From contig QFXE01000008.1 of NCBI GenBank assembly GCA_003349915.1, positions 186,001 to 250,000 on the forward strand: 64,000 nucleotides of DNA. Reading direction: 5' to 3'. Both the position numbers and the translations under genes were made by a program. Positions 1-8,647 of the stretch are shown in pieces (the first letter of the stretch is position 1; every line of letters begins with the position of its first letter). The notes below the pieces were generated by a model that was not told the DNA's origin, searched no databases, and saw only the letters and a program-made list of their open reading frames with translations. The stretch comes from an endosymbiont of Escarpia spicata (GTDB lineage Bacteria > Pseudomonadota > Gammaproteobacteria > Chromatiales > Chromatiaceae).

Positions 1-37
1 AATGAGGGTGGTAAAAAGGATCGGAAAAACTTTCATG

Positions 38-862
38 TCAGTCATCTGCGGTCATGTCCTGCTCAAAATAGTAGATGCCGAAACCGGCCTGTTTGCGACC
101 ACTGCCTTTCACCTCAGGGTTAAGGCCGCGGTCCTGGGCGGAGAGATGGCGGTCAAGCTCGATCAGCAGGGTCTGGGCCTTCTCTGCGCTCATCTCCCGG
201 AAACGGGGTAGCGCCTCCTCTGGCAGGTTGTCATAGGCCACCTTGCGTTGGTAGCGGGGATCGGAATCACCCAGCCGCAGATTGTGGTCGATGGTGGATA
301 GCAGCAGGTAGACGTCGGTGCCCAATATATGCAGCTTGTCCTTCTCCCCGGTGCGGGGGACAAAGGCCTCCATCAGGAGACGGATGCTGCCGTTTTCATT
401 CTGTTCGACCGTTCCTACCCTGAGCAGTTCATCGAGGATGGCCCTGGGCGGGATGTCACCGCTGTGCTCTTTCGCCAGTGCAGTGAAGCTGTTGACCCCG
501 GAATCGAAAGAGAGTTCAGCCGGTGCTCCTTCCGAGGTGTGGAAGCGGCTGTCCCGCAGCCAGCCTGCGATTACCCTCGCTGCCCGGTTGTACTGCTGGG
601 CAATGGCGGAGTCGTCAGGTGTCTCTATCTTCTGCAGGCGGCTCACATCCTTGCGGGTGAGGCCGGTGATGACCGAGATGCGCGATACTGACTGCTTGCG
701 CCCCGGGAGGGTGAACTCTTTTTCCGCCACATCCATAAATACCCATCTGCTGAGATCTGCAAAGTCACCGTAGCTCATGCCGTTACGTAACAGCAGGCGC
801 ACCAGTGGCCGCAGGAGTTTCAGGATGGCGGCGGTGAGTGTTTTCTGGATCTCGTTGGACAT
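38..862 (-). CDS. DUF6502 family protein, possible transcriptional regulator
   Basis: A 274-residue soluble protein resembling the DUF6502 family, whose molecular role is unknown. No signal peptide or membrane segment is visible. Residues about 25-45 contain a short hydrophobic/aromatic helix pair, and residues about 57-78 (SVSRISVITGLTRKDVSRL) read like a helix-turn-helix, so DNA binding is plausible but inferred. The ATG at 862 is preferred over a TTG one codon upstream. The gene lies downstream of the nine-haem lipoprotein gene on the same strand but has its own promoter (TTGACC, 16 bp, TATAAT) around 960-990. That promoter shares an inverted repeat with the promoter of the cytochrome gene, which hints that the two genes are co-regulated. 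Confidence 0.75.
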   Translation of the reverse strand: MSNEIQKTLTAAILKLLRPLVRLLLRNGMSYGDFADLSRWVFMDVAEKEFTLPGRKQSVSRISVITGLTRKDVSRLQKIETPDDSAIAQQYNRAARVIAGWLRDSRFHTSEGAPAELSFDSGVNSFTALAKEHSGDIPPRAILDELLRVGTVEQNENGSIRLLMEAFVPRTGEKDKLHILGTDVYLLLSTIDHNLRLGDSDPRYQRKVAYDNLPEEALPRFREMSAEKAQTLLIELDRHLSAQDRGLNPEVKGSGRKQAGFGIYYFEQDMTADD

Positions 863-908
863 CAAACTGATTCAATCCATGTCGGTAGCTGATCTCGTTA
901 GTGCGCAG

Positions 909-941
909 GTTCCGGCCAGTCTCTGGGAGACTGGCCGGAAC
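909..941 (-). promoter_or_regulatory. Perfect 15-bp hairpin in the leader of the DUF6502 gene
   Basis: The arm GTTCCGGCCAGTCTC (909-923) is followed by a 3-base loop and its exact complement (927-941). There is no T-run on either side, so this is not an ordinary intrinsic terminator. It would lie within the first 40 nt of a transcript from the promoter at 960-990, where it could stabilise or regulate the mRNA. It could also help end transcription arriving from the upstream cytochrome gene. Confidence 0.6.
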
Positions 942-951
942 ATGGCGATTT

Positions 952-990
952 TGGGATTATAATCCCATTTGTGCTTGGGTCAAGTAATAC
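952..990 (-). promoter_or_regulatory. Promoter with palindromic operator upstream of the DUF6502 gene
   Basis: Read on the minus strand, TTGACC is followed after 16 bp by TATAAT. The -10 box is embedded in the perfect 16-bp palindrome TGGGATTATAATCCCA (952-967). A protein bound to the palindrome would block the -10 region, so repression is the simplest reading. The same TGGGA-N6-TCCCA arrangement recurs at 4092-4107. Confidence 0.65.
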
Positions 991-1004
991 TCTTTTATCC
1001 TGCA

Positions 1005-4000
1005 TCAGGGCTTCTTATGGCACAGCGTACAACTGACCTCTGTGCCTTTGGCAAGGTGGATCGGGCCGTTATCGTCGGTTTGAAGATCACGAGCCGCCGC
1101 GGTACGGGAGAGTGCGGTGCCTTCCAGGTTCTGGCCGTGGCATGCGCGGCAACTCCCTGGATTCTGTGCGTAGAAGGACTCATGCCCCTCAGTCCAGGCT
1201 GGGTTGTTGACGTTGTGCATGCCGTGGGGGCCATCCAGGGTGAGACCCAGAGTGGTGTGACAGCTACTGCATTCACTGATGGTTCCGGCATGCCCCTGCA
1301 GCTGCACGGCGGCCACATTGTCGTTGGATCCCGGCACTGCATTGGGCCAGATGGCGTGGGTGGAGCCGTGGCAGCCTTCGCAGGCAACACCGCCATGTCC
1401 CAGGCTGTTGCGATAGAGCTTGGCTGGGTTTTCCGCAAAACGCTTGTTGTCTGCCCGGCGGGGAGTTGCCGACGGATCCCCTGATTCCCAGGTCTGACTA
1501 AGGCGAATGGTGCCGCCCAGGTGATCATTGGAATCACCGGTGTGGCAGGATTCGCAGCGTGGCTCGTCGATCCAGGGCTGGCGCGGAGTGGTGCCGTCAT
1601 TGGCCCCGTCGAGACTGCCGCCGGCCGGAAGGTTGTGCACACCGCCTACTGCAAGCATGCCGCCGTGGCAGTTCTGGCAGGTGATGCCGGCACCGCCCAT
1701 GGCACCGCGCAGACACTTGGTAACCTTTCCGGGATGGCACTGATAGCAGGTCTCTTCCAGAGTGCCGTTTTCCGGGAAGATAAGCTCATCGGTGGCGGGA
1801 TCCCGCAACTCACCATGGTGGCCGTGCATCACCTGGGACATCATGGCATGGCCCACCTGTTTGCCGACAGGCCCGCCGTTTCCAGCCAGGTCCAGCGCTG
1901 CCGAGTAGTGGCAACCGGCGCAGAGCACCGGGCGCTGATTATCGATATCGGTGCCGTGTTTGTTGTCGTGGAGACGCAGGATATTGGCCTTTGCCGCCTG
2001 CAGTACATCGTTGGGGTCGTTGATATCGTCAGGGAAGATGAAATCGACATCTGGGCGACGGTTGCTGTCGGCGCCAATCTCTCCCAGGGCATGGCAATTC
2101 TGGCAGTCCGCCTCGGAGGCGACGGGCAAAACGATGTCCAGACTGGCGAGTGCCTGGCCACTGGTCTTGTCGCTGGCGGTAACCTGCATCAGTGGGTAGG
2201 AATTGGTCTGTCCGGCGTCATCCACCGGCAGGATCGGAACGCCGTCCGCTGAGAACCAGGCGAAGTCCGCGTCGTAGTGCTCGAAGGGTTGATCTTCATT
2301 GGCGGCATAGGGTGCGTTGACGCCGGGCATGCTCTGGCCCAGGAGTCCGACATCCGCCGGGGGATTGCCGCCGAACAGATCGAAAACGTAGGTGTTGCCG
2401 CTAGCCGGGTTGATGTCCCAGAAGTTGGTTTTCTGCACGGATCCCGGCAGGTTCTGGCTGGTGGTGTTGATCGAGCCTGCTGCATCCATCTGCGCCTTGT
2501 AGGCGACGTCGACTTCCGCGCTGCTGAGAATGCGGGGGGTGGCGCCGCGCTCGATGACCTGGCTGCGGATTACATTGAAAGGCGGCAGGACAACGAAGGT
2601 GGTGTAGTCAAGGTCAGCACAGTGCATGCCGAGGTCGTTGAAGGCCAGGACACGGTGGCTGTCGGTGATGCCTGGGACGCCGGTGTTTCCGTCGTCATTT
2701 TCGTTCTCAGAGGAGTCCTCATCGCCAGTCTCATCTTCCTGTGCGTCATCGTCCCCGCTGCCTTCAGCGTGATCCTCATCATCAGTCTCAACCTCAGTCC
2801 CTGATTTTCTGACCAGTTTGACTGCAAACAGATTGCCTGCAGCATCCTGTGTAACGTCTATCTCCAGTTCATCGCCGACCCTGATCTGCTGCAGGTTGAA
2901 ACTGCGATCCTCTTTCCACTCGTCTATTACCAGTGTTTCACTGGAGTAGTGGATCAAACTATTGCCGATGGTCAATGTGCTGTTATTGCTGTCGACCCGG
3001 CTTACTATGCCTTCGATTTCAGTGTATGTCTCGGAGCGAAACTCGATCTCATCTGCGCTGACCTGCCCCTGCTCGTTGAGATGGCCCCGGACCTTAATCA
3101 GTGCATTCTCAGTAAGCTGCTGTCGATCGCCATCTTCAAATTCGGTTTCCGGATTGACCAGGATCTCCAGGCCATTGAGGGTAAACAGGTCATCCGTGAG
3201 GAGTGTGTCGATTCTGCCTTCCAGTTTGATCTGTTCATCTGAGTCACTATCAATCTGTTCCGCTGCGTCTTCTGCCGCTTCGACCTCGTCAGCGATCAGG
3301 TCACCGCTGATGGGTGATGTGCCCTGACGGCTGCTGATCTCATAAAATCTGCCGACAATCAGTACGTCTTTGACCTCCGCCTGGCTGTAGTCGACTCCCA
3401 TAGTTCCCAGGGTGAGTCGTTTGGCATTTTCATCCAGGGTCTCGATCCGGCCTTTTACGCTGACCTCGTCCCCTGGATCCAAGGCGAGTTTTTTCAGCTC
3501 AATCCGGGTGGCGAACAGTGCGCCATCCGCATCGCGATAACCACTGATCTCGACAATGGCGCCTTGGGGGATGGCTGCAATGGTGGTGATGCCGGCAACC
3601 TCTGACTCAAAAACGGTGAGAGGGTCGCTGTAAACGGTCTGCCCCATCACCTGAAGTGCGCCGCCGGTGTCGGTCAGGTTCTCGTCGACAAAGCCGTGAA
3701 TCTCATCGGAGAAATCGATATTGAAGGCCTCTCCATGGCTGCCGTCGGAGTTGCCTTTCAGCAGCACCACCATGCCGAGTTTCAATGCGCTTTCATTGGC
3801 AGGAACGCCATTGATGGTAATTTGGGTGTTGTCTGTTTCGTACTCGACCCCATCGACAAATACACTGCCAAAGCCGGTTACCCGGCCAAGGACGGTTTCG
3901 TCGCTGCGTGTTGCGGAAGAACTTCCGAATGTCGTGTCATCTCCACCGCCCCCACAGGCGCTGATCAGCAGTGCCAGCAGTGTGGATATGGCTATTTGTT

Positions 4001-4013
4001 GTAATTTTTTCAT
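1005..4013 (-). CDS. Outer-surface lipoprotein: DUF5666 repeats fused to a nine-haem cytochrome c
   Basis: A 1002-residue predicted lipoprotein. A signal peptide ends at lipobox LISAC (Cys20). Residues about 40-400 hold several DUF5666-like beta-rich repeats (pattern GRVTGFGSVFVDGVEY, then further G-x-hydrophobic strands). Residues 405-445 form a very acidic Asp/Glu linker. Residues about 452-620 contain a conserved NDLGMHC segment seen in multihaem proteins. The C-terminal third has nine CXXCH c-haem sites, with first cysteines at about 637, 698, 756, 779, 820, 878, 915, 955 and 995, the last only four residues from the end. An electron-transfer role at the cell surface or in the periplasm is inferred; the redox partner is unknown. 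The ATG has an AAGGAA ribosome site about 9 bp upstream. The fusion of DUF5666 modules to a multihaem domain is unusual. Confidence 0.85.
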   Translation of the reverse strand: MKKLQQIAISTLLALLISACGGGGDDTTFGSSSATRSDETVLGRVTGFGSVFVDGVEYETDNTQITINGVPANESALKLGMVVLLKGNSDGSHGEAFNIDFSDEIHGFVDENLTDTGGALQVMGQTVYSDPLTVFESEVAGITTIAAIPQGAIVEISGYRDADGALFATRIELKKLALDPGDEVSVKGRIETLDENAKRLTLGTMGVDYSQAEVKDVLIVGRFYEISSRQGTSPISGDLIADEVEAAEDAAEQIDSDSDEQIKLEGRIDTLLTDDLFTLNGLEILVNPETEFEDGDRQQLTENALIKVRGHLNEQGQVSADEIEFRSETYTEIEGIVSRVDSNNSTLTIGNSLIHYSSETLVIDEWKEDRSFNLQQIRVGDELEIDVTQDAAGNLFAVKLVRKSGTEVETDDEDHAEGSGDDDAQEDETGDEDSSENENDDGNTGVPGITDSHRVLAFNDLGMHCADLDYTTFVVLPPFNVIRSQVIERGATPRILSSAEVDVAYKAQMDAAGSINTTSQNLPGSVQKTNFWDINPASGNTYVFDLFGGNPPADVGLLGQSMPGVNAPYAANEDQPFEHYDADFAWFSADGVPILPVDDAGQTNSYPLMQVTASDKTSGQALASLDIVLPVASEADCQNCHALGEIGADSNRRPDVDFIFPDDINDPNDVLQAAKANILRLHDNKHGTDIDNQRPVLCAGCHYSAALDLAGNGGPVGKQVGHAMMSQVMHGHHGELRDPATDELIFPENGTLEETCYQCHPGKVTKCLRGAMGGAGITCQNCHGGMLAVGGVHNLPAGGSLDGANDGTTPRQPWIDEPRCESCHTGDSNDHLGGTIRLSQTWESGDPSATPRRADNKRFAENPAKLYRNSLGHGGVACEGCHGSTHAIWPNAVPGSNDNVAAVQLQGHAGTISECSSCHTTLGLTLDGPHGMHNVNNPAWTEGHESFYAQNPGSCRACHGQNLEGTALSRTAAARDLQTDDNGPIHLAKGTEVSCTLCHKKP

Positions 4014-4091
4014 ATCAACTGTTTCCTTGTGATTGATGCGGAGGGGGCCTGCTTGCCTATCTTAAGTGTCAGCTCTGATAGGCTCCGTAAG

Positions 4092-4132
4092 TGGGAATTA
4101 TATCCCAATATTTTAAATCGTCAAATAAAGTG
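4092..4132 (-). promoter_or_regulatory. Promoter with inverted-repeat operator upstream of the nine-haem lipoprotein
   Basis: On the minus strand TTGACG is separated by 16 bp from TATAAT, and the -10 box lies inside TGGGATATAATTCCCA (4092-4107). Spacing, -35 sequence and inverted-repeat half-sites match the promoter at 952-990. The operator starts 79 bp upstream of the start codon, against about 90 bp for the DUF6502 gene. Confidence 0.65.
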
Positions 4133-4281
4133 TCTGGAATAGGGAACGCCGTTTCACGCGGTCGAGTTGCAAATGGTGCCTTACCGGGGGGATTTTCAGT
4201 GTGGTTTTCGTTTTTCGCCGTATCTCGAAACGCCTAAATGTGGTAACTTTTTGCACGTTTTTCACCACAGGAATCAGACGG

Positions 4282-4569
4282 ATGTCGTTGGATCGCTCTG
4301 ACATAGAGAAAATTGCCCACCTTGCCAGAATGGCGGTGGACGAGGACCGGATCGAAGGTTACGCCACAGATCTCTCCAATATTCTGGGTTTGGTTGCACA
4401 GATGGATGACGTCGAAACCGATGATGTCACACCGATGGCCCACCCGCTGCACATGGCTCAGCGTCTGCGGGTGGACGAGGTGACTGAAGTGAACCGTCGG
4501 GAAGACTTCCAGGCCATTGCGCCCAAGGTTGAGAGTGATCTCTACCTGGTGCCCAAGGTGATCGAGTAG
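4282..4569 (+). CDS. gatC: Asp-tRNA(Asn)/Glu-tRNA(Gln) amidotransferase subunit C
   Basis: A 95-residue GatC, the small subunit that holds GatA and GatB together in the amidotransferase converting mischarged Glu-tRNA(Gln) or Asp-tRNA(Asn) to the correct aminoacyl-tRNA. The family pattern is clear: N-terminal IEKIAHLARMAV helix and the central DVTPMAHPL segment. An in-frame reading extends upstream, but the ATG at 4282 gives the family's usual length and N-terminus. First gene of gatC-gatA-gatB; gatA follows after 37 bp. Confidence 0.95.
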   Translation: MSLDRSDIEKIAHLARMAVDEDRIEGYATDLSNILGLVAQMDDVETDDVTPMAHPLHMAQRLRVDEVTEVNRREDFQAIAPKVESDLYLVPKVIE

Positions 4570-4606
4570 TGGATGAGTTCCACTTGGCAGGAATAACTGA
4601 CTGACT

Positions 4607-6058
4607 ATGCATAACAAAACTATCGCGGAACTGGGCGCGGGCCTGCGTGCCGGTGAATTTTCCAGTGTGGAATTGACTCGTCATTTCCTGAAGCGCATCG
4701 ATTCGCTGGATGAGGGCTTGAACTGCTATATCACGGTAACCCCAGATGTCGCCCTTCAGGCTGCGGAAGCGGCTGATCAGCGGATCAGTGCGGGCGATGC
4801 CGGACCTCTCACAGGCATTCCTATCGCGCAGAAGGATATTTTCTGCACCCAGGGTGTGAAAACCAGTTGCGGTTCCCGCATGCTCGACAGTTTCATCTCG
4901 CCCTACGACGCTACTGTTGTGGAGCGGCTCAATGCCGCCGGGGTGGTGATGCTCGGTAAGGCCAATATGGATGAGTTCGCCATGGGCTCCTCCAATGAGA
5001 CCAGTTTCTACGGCCCGGTGCGCAATCCCTGGGACCGGGAACGTGTGCCCGGCGGCTCATCCGGTGGTTCGGCTGCCCTCGTCGCGGCGCGTCTGGCGGT
5101 CGCGGCAACCGGCACCGATACTGGCGGTTCCATCCGCCAGCCCGCTGCGCTCTGTGGCATTACCGGACTGAAACCCACCTACGGCCGGGTCTCCCGTTAC
5201 GGCATGATCGCCTTTGCGTCGAGTCTCGACCAGGGCGGTCCGATGACGCGCAGCGCCGAGGATGCGGCGCTGATGCTGCAGGCCATGGCCGGTTTCGATC
5301 CGAGAGATTCCACCAGTGCGGAGGAGCCACTACCCGATTTTTCCGCTGGTTTGAACGATTCTCTGCAGGGATTGAAGATTGGCCTGCCGAAGGAGTATTT
5401 CGACGAAGGCCTGGATGCCGGGGTGGCGGCATCTGTTGAGGCTGCCATCGAGGAGTACCGCAAGCTGGGTGCCGAGGTGGTGGAGATCAGCCTGCCCAAC
5501 ACGCACTTGGCTGTGCCCACCTACTATGTGGTCGCGCCTGCCGAGTGCTCTTCCAATCTTTCCCGTTTCGACGGCGTACGATATGGCTATCGCTGCGAAG
5601 ACCCCAAGGATCTGGAGGACCTCTATAAACGCTCCAGAGGAGAGGGGTTTGGAGAAGAGGTAAAGCGGCGCATCATGATCGGAACCTATGCCCTTTCGGC
5701 CGGGTATTACGACGCCTACTACCTGAAGGCGCAGAAGATCCGTCACCTGATCTCCGATGATTTCAAGGCAGCCTTCGAGCAGGTCGATGTGGTTTTGGGA
5801 CCCTCCACACCCACTACCGCCTTTGGCCTGGGGGAGAAGGCGGATGATCCGGTGACCATGTACCTCAACGATATCTATACCATAGCGGCCAATCTGGCAG
5901 GGCTGCCCGGCATGTCGGTGCCGGTGGAACCGGTGGAGGGCATGCCGGTCGGATTGCAGCTCATCGGCAACTATTTTGACGAGGCGAAGCTGCTGAACGT
6001 CGCCCATAAACTCCAGCAAGTCACGGACTGGCACAAGCTGGCGCCGGAAGGTTGTTGA
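4607..6058 (+). CDS. gatA: Asp-tRNA(Asn)/Glu-tRNA(Gln) amidotransferase subunit A
   Basis: A 483-residue amidase-signature glutaminase subunit that frees ammonia from glutamine for GatB. The Ser-cisSer-Lys catalytic set is visible: Lys in [10 protein letters not shown] (about residue 79), the glycine/serine loop GGSSGGSAA (about 150-158) and the nucleophile region [13 protein letters not shown] (about 172-184). Full length and typical order within the family. Lies between gatC and gatB; the 145-bp gap to gatB holds a dispersed palindromic repeat. Confidence 0.97.
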   Translation: MHNKTIAELGAGLRAGEFSSVELTRHFLKRIDSLDEGLNCYITVTPDVALQAAEAADQRISAGDAGPLTGIPIAQKDIFCTQGVKTSCGSRMLDSFISPYDATVVERLNAAGVVMLGKANMDEFAMGSSNETSFYGPVRNPWDRERVPGGSSGGSAALVAARLAVAATGTDTGGSIRQPAALCGITGLKPTYGRVSRYGMIAFASSLDQGGPMTRSAEDAALMLQAMAGFDPRDSTSAEEPLPDFSAGLNDSLQGLKIGLPKEYFDEGLDAGVAASVEAAIEEYRKLGAEVVEISLPNTHLAVPTYYVVAPAECSSNLSRFDGVRYGYRCEDPKDLEDLYKRSRGEGFGEEVKRRIMIGTYALSAGYYDAYYLKAQKIRHLISDDFKAAFEQVDVVLGPSTPTTAFGLGEKADDPVTMYLNDIYTIAANLAGLPGMSVPVEPVEGMPVGLQLIGNYFDEAKLLNVAHKLQQVTDWHKLAPEGC

Positions 6059-6073
6059 GGCTTTCGCAGGTGG

Positions 6074-6159
6074 CTGCCGGTTCCGCTGCGCTTGAACCGG
6101 CCTACGTTAGATCGCTGTTTCCAGGATGTAGGCCTGATCAAGCGTAGCGGATCAGGCAC
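6074..6159. repeat. Paired palindromic intergenic repeat (GTAGGCCGGTTCAAGCG type)
   Basis: Two related units lie in opposite orientation. The first reads, on the complementary strand, GTAGGCCGGTTCAAGCGCAG and closes with an inverted GGAACCGGCA. The second reads GTAGGCCTGATCAAGCGTAG and closes with GGATCAGGCA. The same paired arrangement occurs at 30004-30094. The form is like REP/BIME elements; it sits inside the gatA-gatB interval. Confidence 0.7.
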
Positions 6160-6203
6160 TTTGAATCAGTGTTTTTTGTATAACCTAAGTTAGAGTAAAG
6201 ACC

Positions 6204-7637
6204 ATGCAGTGGGAAACCGTCATCGGGTTGGAAGTTCATGCCCAACTGGCCACCAAATCGAAGATCTTCTCCGGGGCCTCCACGGCCTACGGTGCAGCGC
6301 CCAACACCCAGGCCTGCAATGTGGATCTGGCCTTCCCCGGCGTGTTGCCGGTACTGAACCGGGAGGCGGTAAACTGCGCCCTCAAATTCGGTGTTGCAGT
6401 TGGCGCTGAAATTGGTAAGCGTTCAGTGTTTGCGCGGAAAAACTACTTCTATCCTGATTTGCCAAAGGGTTATCAGATCAGTCAGTTTGAATTGCCTATC
6501 GTAGGCAAGGGCGAGTTGACCGTCGAGCTCGAAAGCGGCGAGTCGAAAGTGATCGGTATCACCCGCGCGCATCTGGAGGAGGATGCAGGCAAATCTCTGC
6601 ATGAAGACTTTCACGGTTTGAGCGGGATCGACCTCAACCGGGCCGGTACGCCGTTGCTGGAGATCGTCTCCGAGCCAGATATGCGCTCCATCAAGGAGGC
6701 GGTGGCCTATGCCCGCAAGATCCACCAATTGGTGGTATATCTCGGCATCTGCGACGGCAATATGCAGGAGGGCTCTTTCCGGGTGGATGCGAACCTCTCC
6801 ATTCGTCCCTATGGCCAGGAGGCGTTCGGTACCCGTACAGAACTGAAGAACATCAATTCCTTCCGCTTTCTGGAACGTGCCCTCAACTATGAGCTGGAGC
6901 GCCAGATTGACGTGGTCGAGGGTGGCGGCAGGATCGTGCAGGAGACCCGTCTCTACGATGCCGACAAGGATGAGACCCGCTCCATGCGCAGCAAGGAGGA
7001 GGCGAACGACTACCGTTATTTCCCCGATCCTGATCTGCTGCCGGTGGAGATCGATGAGTCGCTGCTGGAGCAGATCCGGGATGAGATGCCGGAACTGCCT
7101 ACCGCCAAGCTGCAGCGTTTTATTCAGACCTATGCACTGGGCGAAAAAGAGGCAAATGCACTGACTGCCAGCCGCCCGTTGGCGGATTACTTCGAAGCGG
7201 TGGTCAATGCGGGTGGCGAAACCAAGATAGCTGCCAACTGGGTCACCATGGAATTGGGTGGTGCATTGAACAAGGCGGGGCTGAATCTCGCCAACTCCCC
7301 GGTGAGTCCTGAGCAGATGGGTGGGCTGCTGAAACGCATCGCCGACAAGACCATCTCAGGCAAGATCGCAAAGCAGGTCTTCGAGGCGATCTGGAACGGC
7401 GAGGGTGACGCGGATACGGTGATCAAGGCTAAAGGACTCAAGCAGATTACCGATACAGGGGCGATGGAGCCGATTGTCGACGAAATCATCGCCAACAATC
7501 CAAAGCAGGTTGAACAGTTCCGCGCGGGCAAGGAGAAACTGTTGGGTTTCTTTGTCGGCCAGGTCATGAAAGCGACCAGAGGCAAGGCCAATCCTGAACA
7601 GGTCAACGAGCTTTTGCTGAAAAAGCTCAAGGCCTGA
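6204..7637 (+). CDS. gatB: Asp-tRNA(Asn)/Glu-tRNA(Gln) amidotransferase subunit B
   Basis: A 477-residue GatB, the subunit that binds tRNA, phosphorylates the mischarged aminoacyl group and transfers ammonia to it. The N-terminus [13 protein letters not shown], the [15 protein letters not shown] segment (about residues 77-91) and the DANLSIRP motif are characteristic, followed by the C-terminal YqeY-like tail domain. Full length. Presence of gatCAB implies that this organism makes Gln-tRNA and/or Asn-tRNA indirectly. Confidence 0.97.
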   Translation: MQWETVIGLEVHAQLATKSKIFSGASTAYGAAPNTQACNVDLAFPGVLPVLNREAVNCALKFGVAVGAEIGKRSVFARKNYFYPDLPKGYQISQFELPIVGKGELTVELESGESKVIGITRAHLEEDAGKSLHEDFHGLSGIDLNRAGTPLLEIVSEPDMRSIKEAVAYARKIHQLVVYLGICDGNMQEGSFRVDANLSIRPYGQEAFGTRTELKNINSFRFLERALNYELERQIDVVEGGGRIVQETRLYDADKDETRSMRSKEEANDYRYFPDPDLLPVEIDESLLEQIRDEMPELPTAKLQRFIQTYALGEKEANALTASRPLADYFEAVVNAGGETKIAANWVTMELGGALNKAGLNLANSPVSPEQMGGLLKRIADKTISGKIAKQVFEAIWNGEGDADTVIKAKGLKQITDTGAMEPIVDEIIANNPKQVEQFRAGKEKLLGFFVGQVMKATRGKANPEQVNELLLKKLKA

Positions 7638-7902
7638 CCGTTCAGGAGCGGTTCAGGGACTGACAGGCAAGAATAAACGACTCCTCGCAGCAGGCTGTGG
7701 GGAATCATGTTCAAAAGGATTCACTAACCGGAGACGGGTTGCATGCGTGCTGGAATATCCCCCTTATTATTTGTCGTTGCGCTTTTTGGTTTGCCCTGCA
7801 GTGGATCGGCTGCCATCTGGAGTGATGTCCCGGCAGGGGATACCGCTGCTCGCGGGATAACTGCGGAATCACTCTACTATCGCCCCTTGCAAGCGGATGA
7901 TG

Positions 7903-7916
7903 GCGCCTTGCGCCTT
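7903..7916 (+). repeat. 7-bp tandem duplication causing a frameshift
   Basis: GCGCCTT occurs twice head to tail within the metalloprotease propeptide region. Removing one copy restores a continuous frame reading DDGALRQALAAAPL, so the duplication itself is the lesion. Confidence 0.85.
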
Positions 7917-8639
7917 GCGGCAGGCGCTGGCGGCTGCCCCTCTGGAGTTTACCAGCAGTCAGGGTTCGGCGCTTGACCTACCCATGCCCAACGGCACGAT
8001 GCAGCGCTTTCGACTCGAACTTTCACCGATATTGGCGCCGGAACTGGCAGCGCGCTACCCGGATATAACCACCTATCAGGTTCATGGTGTCGATGACCCC
8101 GGTGCCAGCGGTCGGCTGGATATGACCCCACAGGGGTTTCACGGCATGATCACCTCTACCGCCGGTACTGTCTTTATCGATCCGGATGGGAGTGGCGGTT
8201 ATCGCGCCTACTACAAAGGCGACTATGCCATGGCGCAGCGTGGCATGGGAGCTGAAAGCGGATTTACCTGCGCTGTTGATGGGGATTTGCAGGCGGCCTT
8301 GCGCAGCGATGGTGATACAGCCCAACGCACTAGTGGACAGCGCCGTAACTATCGGCTGGCCCTGGCGGCCACCGGCGAATACACCCAGTTTCACGGCGGC
8401 ACCAAGACCAGTGCGCTCTCTGCCATGGTGACCGCCATCAACCGGGTCAATCAGATCTATGGGCGGGATATCGCGGTGCAGTTCATACTGGTTGCCGGAA
8501 ATGACCGGATTATCTATACGGATGGTGCCACCGATCCCTATACAAACTCCGATGGCGTCGCCATGCTGGATCAAAATCAGGCTAATCTGGATGCGGTTAT
8601 CGGCAGCGCCAACTACGACGTCGGTCATGTCTTCAGCAC

Positions 8640-8647
8640 GGGGGGGG
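8640..8647 (+). repeat. Homopolymer G8 tract at the second frameshift
   Basis: Eight consecutive G bases mark the point where the metalloprotease frame is lost. Nine would give T-G-G-G-G-I-A and a continuous frame into the zinc-binding domain. Such tracts are common slippage sites. Confidence 0.75.

Noticed and set aside
1521-2252. A 243-residue plus-strand open reading inside the cytochrome gene
   Set aside because: It is antisense to CXXCH-containing coding sequence that is clearly real, and it shows no recognisable domain.
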